DNA of 17,126 bases from an uncultured Prevotellaceae bacterium. GTDB lineage: Bacteria; Bacteroidota; Bacteroidia; Bacteroidales; Muribaculaceae. The notes beneath the pieces are model-generated. The model did no database searches, was not told where the DNA came from, and saw only the letters and a list, made by a program, of their open reading frames with translations. Positions 5,674 through 12,902 of this stretch are shown piece by piece. The position numbers were made by a program, and so were the translations under genes. The DNA lies in NCBI GenBank assembly GCA_937916085.1, contig CALGGO010000097.1:1-17126 (forward strand). The letters are read 5' to 3'. Every line of letters begins with the position of its first letter. Positions within the stretch are counted from its first letter, which is position 1.

Positions 5674-6981
5674 TTAAGAAGCTCTTCCCTTGATTTTACC
5701 ACTCTTCATGAGTCCGTCATAATGGTGCATACGGAGGTGAGTCTCGATTTGCTGCAGCGTGTCGAGAACCACACCCACACTAATGAGCAGTGATGTACCA
5801 CCAAAGAATTGCGCGAAGTGCTGGTTCACGCCAAGCAGTCGTGCGAAAGCTGGCATGATAGCCACGATACCGAGGAAAATAGATCCTGGCAAAGTGATGC
5901 GCGACATGATAGAGTCGAGATACTCGGCAGTCTTCTTGCCTGGCTTGATGCCTGGAATAAATCCGCTGTTCTTCTTCATCTCCTCTGCCATCTGAGTGGG
6001 TCGCACTGTGATAGCTGTATAGAAATAGGTGAAGGCAACGATAAGGAGGAAGTAAACCAGGTTATACCAGAAACCGTTCATATCGACAAACGCCGATGCA
6101 AATCCCGAGCCGTCGGCACTGAACTGAGCAAATGTCAATGGGATGAACATCAAGGCCTGGGCGAAGATGATAGGCATCACGTTAGCAGCATTAACCTTGA
6201 GAGGAATGTACTGACGGGCACCACCATACTGCTTGTTGCCGACGATGCGCTTAGCATACTGCACGGGCACCTTGCGAGTACCTTGAGTGAGCATCACAGC
6301 GCCTGCTGTAACAGCAAACAGCACCACAATCTCAACAAGGAACATCACGAGACCACCCTGCGCGCTGGTGAGACGACCAGTAAACTCTTGCGAGATGGCA
6401 CCTGGGAAACGTGCGATGATACCCACGAAGATGATGAGTGAGATACCGTTACCAATTCCCTTGTCGGTGATCTTCTCGCCGAGCCACATGATGAACATAC
6501 CACCCGCCGAGAGCACGATGGTGAGGAATGCCAGTTGCCATGCATTAAAGCTGACACCTACTTGATATTGCAGGTTCAGAATATAGGCAAGACCCTGAAC
6601 AATGAGGATGACCACTGTGAGGTAGCGAGTGTACTGGTTAAGCTTCATGCGCCCGCTCTCGCCCTCACGCTGCATCTTCTGGAAGCTAGGCAGCACCATG
6701 CCCAAAAGTTGAATCACGATCGACGCAGTGATGTAGGGCATGATACCGAGTGCAAAGATCGAAGCCTGAGAGAAGGCACCACCCGAGAACATATCAAGCA
6801 GCTGCATAAGACCAGTCTTATTGGTAAAGTCAGCAAGCCTCTGGAGTTCATTAGGGTTGATACCTGGCAACACCACCTGGCATCCAAAACGGTAAATCAG
6901 GATGAACAAGAAGGTGATGGTAAGCCTTTTGCGCAAGTCTTCAATCTTCCAGATATTCTTTAATGTTTGAATGAGTTTCAT
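5674..6981 (-). CDS. secY: Preprotein translocase subunit SecY
   Basis: Channel subunit of the Sec translocon in the inner membrane, working with SecE, SecG and SecA. The 435-aa length and about ten hydrophobic segments are normal. Visible landmarks are TM1 at about 20-34 (FLFILIYRFG), the plug and TM2 region at about 65-97 (FSGGAFSQASIFALGIMPY), the QREGESGRMKLNQYTRY cytosolic loop at about 104-120, KGIGNGISLIIF, and the C-terminal loop around RPTQMAEEMKKNSGFIPGI. It is the last gene of the spc segment, 10 bp after rplO. Confidence 0.99.
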   Translation of the reverse strand: MKLIQTLKNIWKIEDLRKRLTITFLFILIYRFGCQVVLPGINPNELQRLADFTNKTGLMQLLDMFSGGAFSQASIFALGIMPYITASIVIQLLGMVLPSFQKMQREGESGRMKLNQYTRYLTVVILIVQGLAYILNLQYQVGVSFNAWQLAFLTIVLSAGGMFIMWLGEKITDKGIGNGISLIIFVGIIARFPGAISQEFTGRLTSAQGGLVMFLVEIVVLFAVTAGAVMLTQGTRKVPVQYAKRIVGNKQYGGARQYIPLKVNAANVMPIIFAQALMFIPLTFAQFSADGSGFASAFVDMNGFWYNLVYFLLIVAFTYFYTAITVRPTQMAEEMKKNSGFIPGIKPGKKTAEYLDSIMSRITLPGSIFLGIVAIMPAFARLLGVNQHFAQFFGGTSLLISVGVVLDTLQQIETHLRMHHYDGLMKSGKIKGRAS

Positions 6982-6991
6982 TATCTCTTAA

Positions 6992-7438
6992 TTAAAGTTT
7001 GTTGATAGTTCCTCCAGCTGCGGCAATGATTTCCTCAGCCTTCTTAGAGAATGCGTTGGCCTCAACGTCCACTTTCTTACTGAGAGTTCCAACACCAAGA
7101 ATTTTCACGAGTTGGTTCTTGCGAACGAAACCTGCCTGAATGAGGTCGGCCACAGTAACCTTGTCGAGGTTCTTGTCGGCAGCGAGCTGCTCGATAGTGG
7201 TAATGTTGATAGCTTTATACTCAACGCGGTTGATGTTCTTGAATCCGAATTTAGGCACACGGCGCTGAAGCGGCATCTGACCACCTTCGAATCCCACCTT
7301 GTTTTTGTAACCCGAGCGCGACTTGGCACCCTTGTGTCCGCGAGTAGAAGTTCCTCCCTTGCCACTGCCTGGTCCACGACCAATGCGACGCTTGCTCTTG
7401 TTGGAACCTACTGCTGGTTTTAAATTACTTAATTCCAT
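6992..7438 (-). CDS. rplO: 50S ribosomal protein L15 (uL15)
   Basis: Late-assembling large-subunit protein binding 23S rRNA. The 148-aa sequence has the typical extended Gly/Arg/Lys-rich N-terminal arm (RRIGRGPGSGKGGTSTRGHKG) and the LQRRVPKFGFKN motif, then a globular C-terminal domain ending in AAGGTINKL. It lies 17 bp after rpmD and 10 bp before secY, as in the classic spc operon. The start context is GCACTATG, with A at -3. Confidence 0.99.
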   Translation of the reverse strand: MELSNLKPAVGSNKSKRRIGRGPGSGKGGTSTRGHKGAKSRSGYKNKVGFEGGQMPLQRRVPKFGFKNINRVEYKAINITTIEQLAADKNLDKVTVADLIQAGFVRKNQLVKILGVGTLSKKVDVEANAFSKKAEEIIAAAGGTINKL

Positions 7439-7455
7439 AGTGCTAATTGAAGTTA

Positions 7456-7638
7456 TTATTCAGCGTTCGTTACTTCTACAAGGTGACGAACTTTGTTAAT
7501 CATACCCAAGACTTGAGGAGTGTCTTCCTTCTCAACGACTTGATTCATTTTTCTCAGACCCAGAGCATCGAGGGTTCTTTTTTGACGTGCCGGACGGTTG
7601 ATGCGGCTCTTGACTTGTTTGATTTTGATTTTAGCCAT
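7456..7638 (-). CDS. rpmD: 50S ribosomal protein L30 (uL30)
   Basis: Small 60-aa large-subunit protein: MAKIKIKQVKSRINRPARQKRTLDALGLRKMNQVVEKED contains the standard beta strand, the RQKRTLDALGLRK helix and the late MINKVRHLVEV segment. An in-frame TTG at 7647 would add only MTT, so I use ATG 7638, which matches the family N-terminus and has A at -3 (GACTACTATG). It is 14 bp from rpsE and 17 bp from rplO. L30 is absent from some bacteria but kept here. Confidence 0.98.
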   Translation of the reverse strand: MAKIKIKQVKSRINRPARQKRTLDALGLRKMNQVVEKEDTPQVLGMINKVRHLVEVTNAE

Positions 7639-7652
7639 AGTAGTCAATAATT

Positions 7653-8168
7653 TTATCCGTTAAACACTTTTTCCAAAGAGATACCACGATAGTGGGCAAC
7701 AGTCATAGGGCTGCGGAGCTCCGAGAGAGCCTTGAAGGTAGCCTTCACCAGGTTGTGAGGGTTAGAAGAGCCCTTCGACTTACATATCACGTCGGTAATA
7801 CCGACACTCTCGAGAACGGCACGCATGGCACCACCAGCCTTAACACCAGTACCTGGAGTGGCGGGTTGCATGATAATGCGTGAGCCACCAAACTTAGCGG
7901 CTTGCTCGTGAGGGATAGTGCCTTTGTAAACAGGCACCTTGATGAGGTTCTTCTTAGCCACCTCTACGCCCTTAGCGATTGCAGTGGTAACCTCATTGGC
8001 CTTACCGAGGCCGTAACCAATCACACCATTGCCGTCACCAACGACAACGATAGCAGCGAAAGTGAAGGTGCGACCACCCTTGGTAACCTTGGTGGTGCGG
8101 TTGATAGCCACGAGGCGATCTTTCAATTCCACATCGCTTGAAACTTTAACTCTATTATTCTTAGCCAT
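7653..8168 (-). CDS. rpsE: 30S ribosomal protein S5 (uS5)
   Basis: Small-subunit protein at the mRNA entry and decoding region; affects fidelity. The 171-aa product starts MAKNNRVKVSSDVELKDRLVAIN, followed by the dsRBD-like N-domain (VTKGGRTFTFAAIVVVGDGNGVIGYG-type sequence, GYGLGKANEV visible) and the C-domain with GTGVKAGGAMRAVLE and KSKGSSNPHN. The reading frame stays open to 8273, but that would overlap rplR with an unrelated 35-residue prefix, so ATG 8168 (10 bp after the rplR stop, A at -3) is the start. Confidence 0.98.
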   Translation of the reverse strand: MAKNNRVKVSSDVELKDRLVAINRTTKVTKGGRTFTFAAIVVVGDGNGVIGYGLGKANEVTTAIAKGVEVAKKNLIKVPVYKGTIPHEQAAKFGGSRIIMQPATPGTGVKAGGAMRAVLESVGITDVICKSKGSSNPHNLVKATFKALSELRSPMTVAHYRGISLEKVFNG

Positions 8169-8178
8169 AATTGTGATT

Positions 8179-8520
8179 TTAGAATTTGAGACCACCCTTG
8201 CGAGCTCCATCGGCGAGCGACTTAACGCGGCCGTGGAACAAGAAACCGTTGCGGTCGAAAACGACAGTATCAATACCTGCGGCGAGAGCCTTCTTGGCTA
8301 CATTCTCGCCTACCTGAGCTGCGATTTCGCTCTTAGTGCCCTGCTCGATTCCCTTAGATGATGCCGACACCAGAGTGTTGCCAGCCACGTCGTCGATGAG
8401 TTGGGCATAGATTTGCTTGTTGCTGCGGAAGACGCACAAGCGTGGACGCTGAGCTGTACCGCTGATTTTGCCGCGGATACGAGCCTTGATTTTTCTACGT
8501 CTTTGTTCTTTTGATATCAT
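8179..8520 (-). CDS. rplR: 50S ribosomal protein L18 (uL18)
   Basis: 5S rRNA-binding protein that joins 5S rRNA and L5 to the central protuberance. At 113 aa it has the normal bacterial length. The basic N-terminal arm (EQRRRKIKARIRGKISG), RPRLCVFRSNKQIYAQLIDD and the C-terminal DRNGFLFHGRVKSLADGARKGGL motifs are clear. It follows rplF by 22 bp. The start context ACACTACTATG is identical to that of rpmJ. Confidence 0.99.
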   Translation of the reverse strand: MISKEQRRRKIKARIRGKISGTAQRPRLCVFRSNKQIYAQLIDDVAGNTLVSASSKGIEQGTKSEIAAQVGENVAKKALAAGIDTVVFDRNGFLFHGRVKSLADGARKGGLKF

Positions 8521-8542
8521 AGTAGTGTAAGTGTCTTAATTA

Positions 8543-9097
8543 TTATTTGGCAGCAGCCGTTTTACCTGACTTGCGGCGAATAACCTCGCCAACGAACTTA
8601 ACACCCTTGCCCTTGTAAGGTTCGGGCTTGCGGAATGAGCGAATCTTGGCGCAAATTTGACCAAGAAGCTGCTTGTCGCACGACTCAAGAGTGATGAGCG
8701 GGTTCTTGTTACGCTCAGTAACAGCGTTTACCTGAACCTCGGGAGGCATCTTCAGATAGATGGCGTGAGAGTAACCCAGAGTGAGTTGGAGCACTTGTCC
8801 TTTGCTCTCGGCCTTGTAACCTACACCCACGATTTCGAGCTCCTTCTTGAAACCGGTGCTGACACCAGTCACCATGTTGTTGATGAGAGCGCGATAGAGA
8901 CCGTGCTGTGCGCGCGACTCGCGGTTATCGTCGGGGCGAGAGACGTTGATGTTTCCGTCCTCTACCTCAACCTTGATATTAGGGTTCACTGCTTGCTTGA
9001 GCTCGCCCTTGGGACCCTTAACGGTTATTACGTTGTCTTTAACATCGATAGTTACGCCGGCGGGTATAGCGATTGGCAATTTACCTATTCTTGACAT
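8543..9097 (-). CDS. rplF: 50S ribosomal protein L6 (uL6)
   Basis: Large-subunit protein near the sarcin-ricin loop and factor-binding site. The 184-aa length fits. It starts MSRIGKLPIAIPAGV, has two alpha/beta repeats and the C-terminal RSFRKPEPYKGKGVKF signature, with a short Lys/Ala tail. Its start is exceptional here: AGGAGG lies 8 nt upstream in non-coding DNA, besides the usual A at -3. It follows rpsH by 18 bp. Confidence 0.99.
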   Translation of the reverse strand: MSRIGKLPIAIPAGVTIDVKDNVITVKGPKGELKQAVNPNIKVEVEDGNINVSRPDDNRESRAQHGLYRALINNMVTGVSTGFKKELEIVGVGYKAESKGQVLQLTLGYSHAIYLKMPPEVQVNAVTERNKNPLITLESCDKQLLGQICAKIRSFRKPEPYKGKGVKFVGEVIRRKSGKTAAAK

Positions 9098-9105
9098 AGT
9101 TATAT

Positions 9106-9111
9106 CCTCCT
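9106..9111 (-). promoter_or_regulatory. Strong Shine-Dalgarno site of rplF
   Basis: The minus strand reads AGGAGG at 9111-9106 followed by 8 nt and ATG at 9097. It lies wholly in the 18-bp gap after the rpsH stop, so coding constraint does not explain it. No other start in the window has a full, well-spaced, non-coding Shine-Dalgarno. Confidence 0.75.
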
Positions 9112-9115
9112 ATTA

Positions 9116-9517
9116 TTAATAAACGTAACACAATACCTCGCCACCAATCTTCTCGGCCTTGGCCTGCTTGTTGGTCATCACGCCCTTAGAGGTAGAGACG
9201 ATGGCGATACCTAAACCATTTAACACGCGTGGCATGTCCTTGTAACCGGCATACTGGCGGAGACCAGGCCTGGAGACACGCTTGAGACACTTGATTGCAT
9301 TTACCTTATCGACAGCGTCATACTTGAGCGCAATCTTAATGGTACCTACAGGAGCGTCTTCGGGTTCTACAAACTTGTAGTTAAGGATGTAGCCCTGATC
9401 GAAGAGAATCTTAGTGATCTCTTTCTTCAATTTCGAAGAAGGGATTTCAACGACACGGTGCTGTGCCTTGATCGCATTCCTCAATCTTGTCAAATAATCT
9501 GCAATTGGATCAGTCAT
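9116..9517 (-). CDS. rpsH: 30S ribosomal protein S8 (uS8)
   Basis: 16S rRNA-binding assembly protein of the 30S body; in E. coli it also represses the spc operon. The 133-aa sequence starts MTDPIADYLTRLRNAIKA, contains KCLKRVSRPGLRQY and GLGIAIVSTSKGVMT (the S8 signature, STSKGVMT at 108-115), and ends GEVLCYVY. A 97-bp gap separates it from rpsN, the second longest in the operon. A at -3 (AATAAAATG). Confidence 0.99.
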   Translation of the reverse strand: MTDPIADYLTRLRNAIKAQHRVVEIPSSKLKKEITKILFDQGYILNYKFVEPEDAPVGTIKIALKYDAVDKVNAIKCLKRVSRPGLRQYAGYKDMPRVLNGLGIAIVSTSKGVMTNKQAKAEKIGGEVLCYVY

Positions 9518-9614
9518 TTTATTGAATGTTGTTTAAATTAATTCGAACAGTTAGTCGAACAATATTTAATACTACTTGTGTGTGTGTTGTTTTTGATTAT
9601 CTCTTAAGAGATGA
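9518..9614 (-). other. 97-bp spacer between rpsN and rpsH with short repeats
   Basis: The gap is AT-rich and carries a direct repeat of TCGAACA (plus-strand 9543-9549 and 9555-9561, 12-bp period) and an alternating GT run at 9577-9587. I see no open frame, no good TAnnTTTG promoter and no convincing hairpin. It could be a leader for rpsH translation, but nothing in the sequence proves it. Confidence 0.4.
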
Positions 9615-9884
9615 TTACCAGCTAGCTTTTCTCACTCCTGGGATGAGGCCCTGAGAGGCCATCTCGCGGAAGTTGATACGTGAGATACCAAACTGACGCA
9701 TGTAACCTTTGGGACGTCCCGAGATTTTGCAGCGGTTGTGCAGTCTCACTGGAGAAGCGTTGCGTGGCAGAGCCTGGAGGGCCTCATAGTCGCCGGCAGC
9801 TTTGAGGGCTGCGCGCTTGGCGGCATACTTAGCGACCATTCTTTCTCTCTTGGCCTGACGAGCCTTCATTGATTCTTTTGCCAT
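9615..9884 (-). CDS. rpsN: 30S ribosomal protein S14 (uS14), zinc-free long form
   Basis: Head protein of the 30S subunit. At 89 aa it is the long C-minus form: it has only one cysteine (in LHNRCKISGRPKGY) instead of the CxxC...CxxC zinc motif of the 61-aa form. The core SPVRLHNRCKISGRPKGYM and the end GLIPGVRKASW are diagnostic. The N-terminus MAKESMKARQAKRERMVAKY is typical of Bacteroidota. It lies 22 bp after rplE and 97 bp before rpsH. Confidence 0.99.
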   Translation of the reverse strand: MAKESMKARQAKRERMVAKYAAKRAALKAAGDYEALQALPRNASPVRLHNRCKISGRPKGYMRQFGISRINFREMASQGLIPGVRKASW

Positions 9885-9906
9885 ATCAAATCTTCTTTTT
9901 TAAAAA

Positions 9907-10452
9907 TTATTTAGCGTTCTTGAAAGGCAGGCCAAACTCCTTGAGCAGAGCAAAACCTTCCTCGTCGGTCTTAGCGGTGGTGACGAAGGTGATGTTCATA
10001 CCTGTCATCTTGTTCACGTTGTCGATGTTGATTTCGGGGAAGATAATCTGCTCCGAAACGCCAACGGTGTAGTTACCACGTCCGTCGAGCTTGCCCTCAA
10101 TACCCTTGAAGTCGCGGATACGTGGCAGAGCGATGCGGATGAATCTCTCCATGAACTCATACATGCGGTCACGACGCAGAGTCACGCGGGCGCCGATAGG
10201 CATCTTCTTGCGCAGCTTGAAGTTAGAGATATCCTTCTTCGAAACTGTCTGCACTGCCTTCTGACCAGTGATAGTAGTAAGCTCGCTAATAGCAGTCTCA
10301 ATGATTTTCTTGTCTTGTGTGGCGTCGCCTAGACCCTCATTGAGGACGATCTTCACGAGGCGTGGAATCTGCATGGGAGAGCTGTAGTTGAATTGCTTCA
10401 TCAAAGCTGGAGCAATCACGTCGTCATATTTTTTCTTGAGTGTAGTAGCCAT
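9907..10452 (-). CDS. rplE: 50S ribosomal protein L5 (uL5)
   Basis: 5S rRNA-binding protein of the central protuberance, contacting P-site tRNA. It is 181 aa, starting MATTLKKKYDDVIAPALMKQF, with IPRLVKIVLNEGLGDA, LRKKMPIGARVTLRRDRMYEF and GRGNYTVGVSEQIIFPEI as family landmarks. Its ATG overlaps the rplX stop by one base (TAATG), which suggests translational coupling. A GAGGAG sequence 8 nt upstream lies inside rplX codons for Gly-Glu-Glu, so it may be coincidental. Confidence 0.99.
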   Translation of the reverse strand: MATTLKKKYDDVIAPALMKQFNYSSPMQIPRLVKIVLNEGLGDATQDKKIIETAISELTTITGQKAVQTVSKKDISNFKLRKKMPIGARVTLRRDRMYEFMERFIRIALPRIRDFKGIEGKLDGRGNYTVGVSEQIIFPEINIDNVNKMTGMNITFVTTAKTDEEGFALLKEFGLPFKNAK

Positions 10453-10796
10453 TACTTAATCTCCTCTCCTGATTTTTTAGAATAACGTACTTTTTTTACA
10501 ACCTTGCCATTCTCGTCGCGCTCAACCCTGAAACCTACGCGAGTGGGACGCGCGGTGCGGCCGCTCTTAGGATCAACCACGTTGAGGTTTGACAGATGAA
10601 TGGGGGCCTCCTTCTTGATAATGCCACCCTGTGGGTGCTGTGCATTAGGCTTGGTACTCTTAGATACCATGTTGACACCTTCCACGATAGCGCGGTTCTT
10701 CTTAGCATCAATGCTCAAGACGCGACCAGTTTTACCCTTGTCGTCACCAGCGAGAACATATACGGTGTCGTCTTTCTTTATGTGTAACTTAGCCAT
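10452..10796 (-). CDS. rplX: 50S ribosomal protein L24 (uL24)
   Basis: Assembly-initiator protein of the 50S subunit. At 114 aa it has the KOW motif near the N-terminus (DDTVYVLAGDDKGKTGRVL) followed by NMVSKSTKPNAQHPQGGIIKKEAPIH-type sequence (PNAQHPQGGI visible) and the GRTARPTRVGFR segment. It follows rplN by 32 bp, ends in the TAATG overlap with rplE, and has G at -3. Confidence 0.99.
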   Translation of the reverse strand: MAKLHIKKDDTVYVLAGDDKGKTGRVLSIDAKKNRAIVEGVNMVSKSTKPNAQHPQGGIIKKEAPIHLSNLNVVDPKSGRTARPTRVGFRVERDENGKVVKKVRYSKKSGEEIK

Positions 10797-10828
10797 TTCT
10801 TAAAAAATTGTTTTGCGTTGTTATAGGA

Positions 10829-11194
10829 TTACAGAACTTCGGGAGCGAGCGAAACAATCTTCATGTTAGTGGCACGCAGCTCACGGGCTACGGGGCCAAA
10901 GATACGAGTTCCTCTCAACTCACCAGCATTGGTAAGCAACACGCAAGCGTTGTCGTCGAAGCGAATGTAAGAGCCGTCCTGACGACGGATTTCCTTCTTT
11001 GTTCTAACAACTACAGCACGCGATACTGTACCTTTCTTAATATCACTCGAAGGGATGGCGTTCTTAACGGTAACGACAATCATGTCGCCCACCGAAGCGT
11101 AACGGCGTCCTGTACCTCCAAGCACGCGAATGCAGAGGACTTCCTTTGCACCGCTGTTGTCGGCAACTGTTAATCTGCTTTCTGCTTGAATCAT
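10829..11194 (-). CDS. rplN: 50S ribosomal protein L14 (uL14)
   Basis: Large-subunit protein at the inter-subunit interface, contacting helix 44 side bridges and the binding site of silencing factor RsfS. The 121-aa sequence starts MIQAESRLTVADNSGAKEV, with GGTGRRYASVGD and the family signature around IRFDDNACVLL, and ends VSLAPEVL. It begins 2 bp after the rpsQ stop and marks the change from S10- to spc-type genes with no detectable break. Confidence 0.99.
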   Translation of the reverse strand: MIQAESRLTVADNSGAKEVLCIRVLGGTGRRYASVGDMIVVTVKNAIPSSDIKKGTVSRAVVVRTKKEIRRQDGSYIRFDDNACVLLTNAGELRGTRIFGPVARELRATNMKIVSLAPEVL

Positions 11195-11196
11195 AA

Positions 11197-11457
11197 TTAC
11201 TTAGCTTTTTCGATTATTTCAACTAATCTCCATCTCTTGGTTTTGCTCAGAGGGCGAGTCTCCATCAGGCGCACTTTGTCGCCCACATTGCACTCGTTCT
11301 TCTCATCATGAGCGTGATATTTCTTTGTCTTGTTGACAAACTTTCCGTAGATTGGGTGTTTCTCTTTATACTTCACTGTAACAGTGATAGTCTTGTCACC
11401 CTTGTTGCTTGAGACAACCCCAATTCTTTCTTTTCTTAAATTTCTTTTCTCTTCCAT
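11197..11457 (-). CDS. rpsQ: 30S ribosomal protein S17 (uS17)
   Basis: Primary 16S rRNA-binding OB-fold protein. The 86-aa sequence contains RKERIGVVSSNKGDKTITV, KHPIYGKFVNKTKKYHAHDE and the signature GDKVRLMETRPLSKTKRW. It is 26 bp after rpmC and only 2 bp before rplN. A at -3 (ATAACATG). Confidence 0.99.
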   Translation of the reverse strand: MEEKRNLRKERIGVVSSNKGDKTITVTVKYKEKHPIYGKFVNKTKKYHAHDEKNECNVGDKVRLMETRPLSKTKRWRLVEIIEKAK

Positions 11458-11483
11458 GTTATGGATGTTGTTAAATTTGGGGA

Positions 11484-11684
11484 TTACTTATTAATTTTCA
11501 GTTCACGAGCGCGGAGCTCGGTTTTCATGCGTGCGATGTCTCGACGGTCGAGTGTAATCTTAGCTGGATTGTCGAGTGGCGAGATCGAGTGCTGAATCTT
11601 GAGCTGCACATAATCTTTCTCGGCTTGCTCCAGGCGGTCTTTGAGTTCCTTATCGGTCAACTCTCTCAATTCTTTATTCTTCAT
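11484..11684 (-). CDS. rpmC: 50S ribosomal protein L29 (uL29)
   Basis: Small helical protein at the tunnel exit, next to L23, where trigger factor and SRP dock. The 66-aa protein is nearly all helix: KELRELTDKELKDRLEQAEKD, then QLKIQHSISPLDNPAKI and RRDIARMKTELRARE. It follows rplP by 25 bp and precedes rpsQ by 26 bp. A at -3. Confidence 0.98.
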   Translation of the reverse strand: MKNKELRELTDKELKDRLEQAEKDYVQLKIQHSISPLDNPAKITLDRRDIARMKTELRARELKINK

Positions 11685-11709
11685 AATTAATTGTCTGTTT
11701 TAAAAAAGA

Positions 11710-12144
11710 TTACACATTCTGTGAAGGATCGTAGTCATGACGAACGATGAACTTAGTGTGAATTGGAAGCTTTTGAGCAGCAAGGCGCAGAGCCTCTTTA
11801 GCAATCTCAAAGCTAACGCCGTCAACCTCGATCAGGACGCGTCCTGGGAAGACGGGAGCGACATATCCAGCCACATCACCTTTACCTTTACCCATACGCA
11901 CGTCGGCAGGCTTGCGGGTAATAGGCTTGTGTGGGAAGATGCGAATCCAAATATTACCCTCGCGCTGCATGTAGCGTGTCACGGCCACGCGGGCAGCCTC
12001 AATCTGATGAGCGGTGATCCACTTCGCATCAAGAGCCTTGATACCAAATGAGCCAAAGGCCAGCTGGTTGCCTCTCTTGCTGTACTGACGCACCTTACCA
12101 TCGGAGGGTCTTCTGTATCTTAAACGTTTTGGTTGTTGTAACAT
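11710..12144 (-). CDS. rplP: 50S ribosomal protein L16 (uL16)
   Basis: Large-subunit protein near the A-site tRNA elbow and peptidyl-transferase centre. The 144-aa sequence starts MLQQPKRLRYRRPSDGKVRQ, has GNIWIRIFPHKPIT and RMGKGKGDVAGYVA, with Arg83 in the place of the arginine that E. coli hydroxylates in this motif. It ends PIHTKFIVRHDYDPSQNV. It follows rpsC by 30 bp; the gap contains the palindrome CTTTTTAAAAAG (12153-12164). A at -3. Confidence 0.99.
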   Translation of the reverse strand: MLQQPKRLRYRRPSDGKVRQYSKRGNQLAFGSFGIKALDAKWITAHQIEAARVAVTRYMQREGNIWIRIFPHKPITRKPADVRMGKGKGDVAGYVAPVFPGRVLIEVDGVSFEIAKEALRLAAQKLPIHTKFIVRHDYDPSQNV

Positions 12145-12174
12145 TTTCTTGTCTTTTTAAAAAGTCAATAATGA

Positions 12175-12897
12175 TTAGCGATTGCTTTTACGGTTGCGGA
12201 AACCGCCACGGCGATTGGCGCCACCCTGACGACGGTCGTTGCTGCTGGCGAAGTTGGGAGCCAAGTCTTTCTTGCCATAAACCTCACCGCGGCATATCCA
12301 AACCTTAACGCCGATGAGTCCCACCTTAGTGAGCGCGGGCACGAGAGCGTAGTCGATGTCGGCACGCAGAGTGTGCAGTGGAGTGCGACCTTCCTTGAAC
12401 ATCTCGGAACGGGCCATCTCGGCGCCGTTGAGTCGTCCGCTCACCTGAACCTTGATACCCTCGGCACCCAGGCGCATGGTAGAAGCGATGGCCATTTTCA
12501 CAGCACGGCGATAGGCAATCTTGCCCTCGATTTGACGTGCGATAGTGCTTGCTACGATCTCAGCGTCGAGTTCGGGGCGCTTAACCTCGTAGATATTGAT
12601 TTGAACGTCCTTGCTGGTGAGCTTCTTGAGCTCTTCCTTGAGGTTGTCAACATCCTTGCCACCCTTGCCAATGATTTGTCCTGGGCGAGCGGTGCAGATG
12701 GTGATGGTCACCAGCTTGAGAGTTCTCTCGATAACGATGCGCGACACGCTAGCCTTAGCCAGACGCACGCTGAGATACTTGCGTATTTTGCTGTCTTCGA
12801 GCAGAGTATCTCCATAATTACTGCCACCAAACCAGTTGGAGTCCCAACCGCGGATGATGCCTAAACGATTGCTGATTGGATTTACTTTCTGTCCCAT
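12175..12897 (-). CDS. rpsC: 30S ribosomal protein S3 (uS3)
   Basis: Head protein lining the mRNA entry tunnel, with helicase-related basic residues. The 240-aa sequence starts MGQKVNPISNRLGIIRGWDS. A KH domain follows, with GQIIGKGG at 73-80, then the C-terminal domain with GAEGIKVQVSGRLNGAEMAR and VWICRGEVYGKKD. From about residue 211 there is an Arg/Gly/Asn-rich tail (DRRQGGANRRGGFRN) that is probably disordered. It begins 5 bp after rplV, with G at -3. Confidence 0.99.
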   Translation of the reverse strand: MGQKVNPISNRLGIIRGWDSNWFGGSNYGDTLLEDSKIRKYLSVRLAKASVSRIVIERTLKLVTITICTARPGQIIGKGGKDVDNLKEELKKLTSKDVQINIYEVKRPELDAEIVASTIARQIEGKIAYRRAVKMAIASTMRLGAEGIKVQVSGRLNGAEMARSEMFKEGRTPLHTLRADIDYALVPALTKVGLIGVKVWICRGEVYGKKDLAPNFASSNDRRQGGANRRGGFRNRKSNR

Positions 12898-12902
12898 TTC
12901 AA

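Noticed and set aside
5809..6441. 210-aa plus-strand frame opposite secY
   Set aside because: His/Glu-rich composition is typical of the reverse frame of membrane-protein codons; no independent support.
8169..8273. Extended N-terminus of S5 (35 extra residues)
   Set aside because: It would overlap the rplR coding end in another frame and the residues do not resemble S5; ATG 8168 gives the family N-terminus.
8657..9094. 145-aa plus-strand open frame opposite rplF
   Set aside because: Antisense shadow of a conserved gene; no recognisable domain.
10455..10470. GAGGAG as a true Shine-Dalgarno of rplE
   Set aside because: It encodes Gly-Glu-Glu in rplX, so the protein sequence alone can explain it; kept only as a possibility under the overlap finding.
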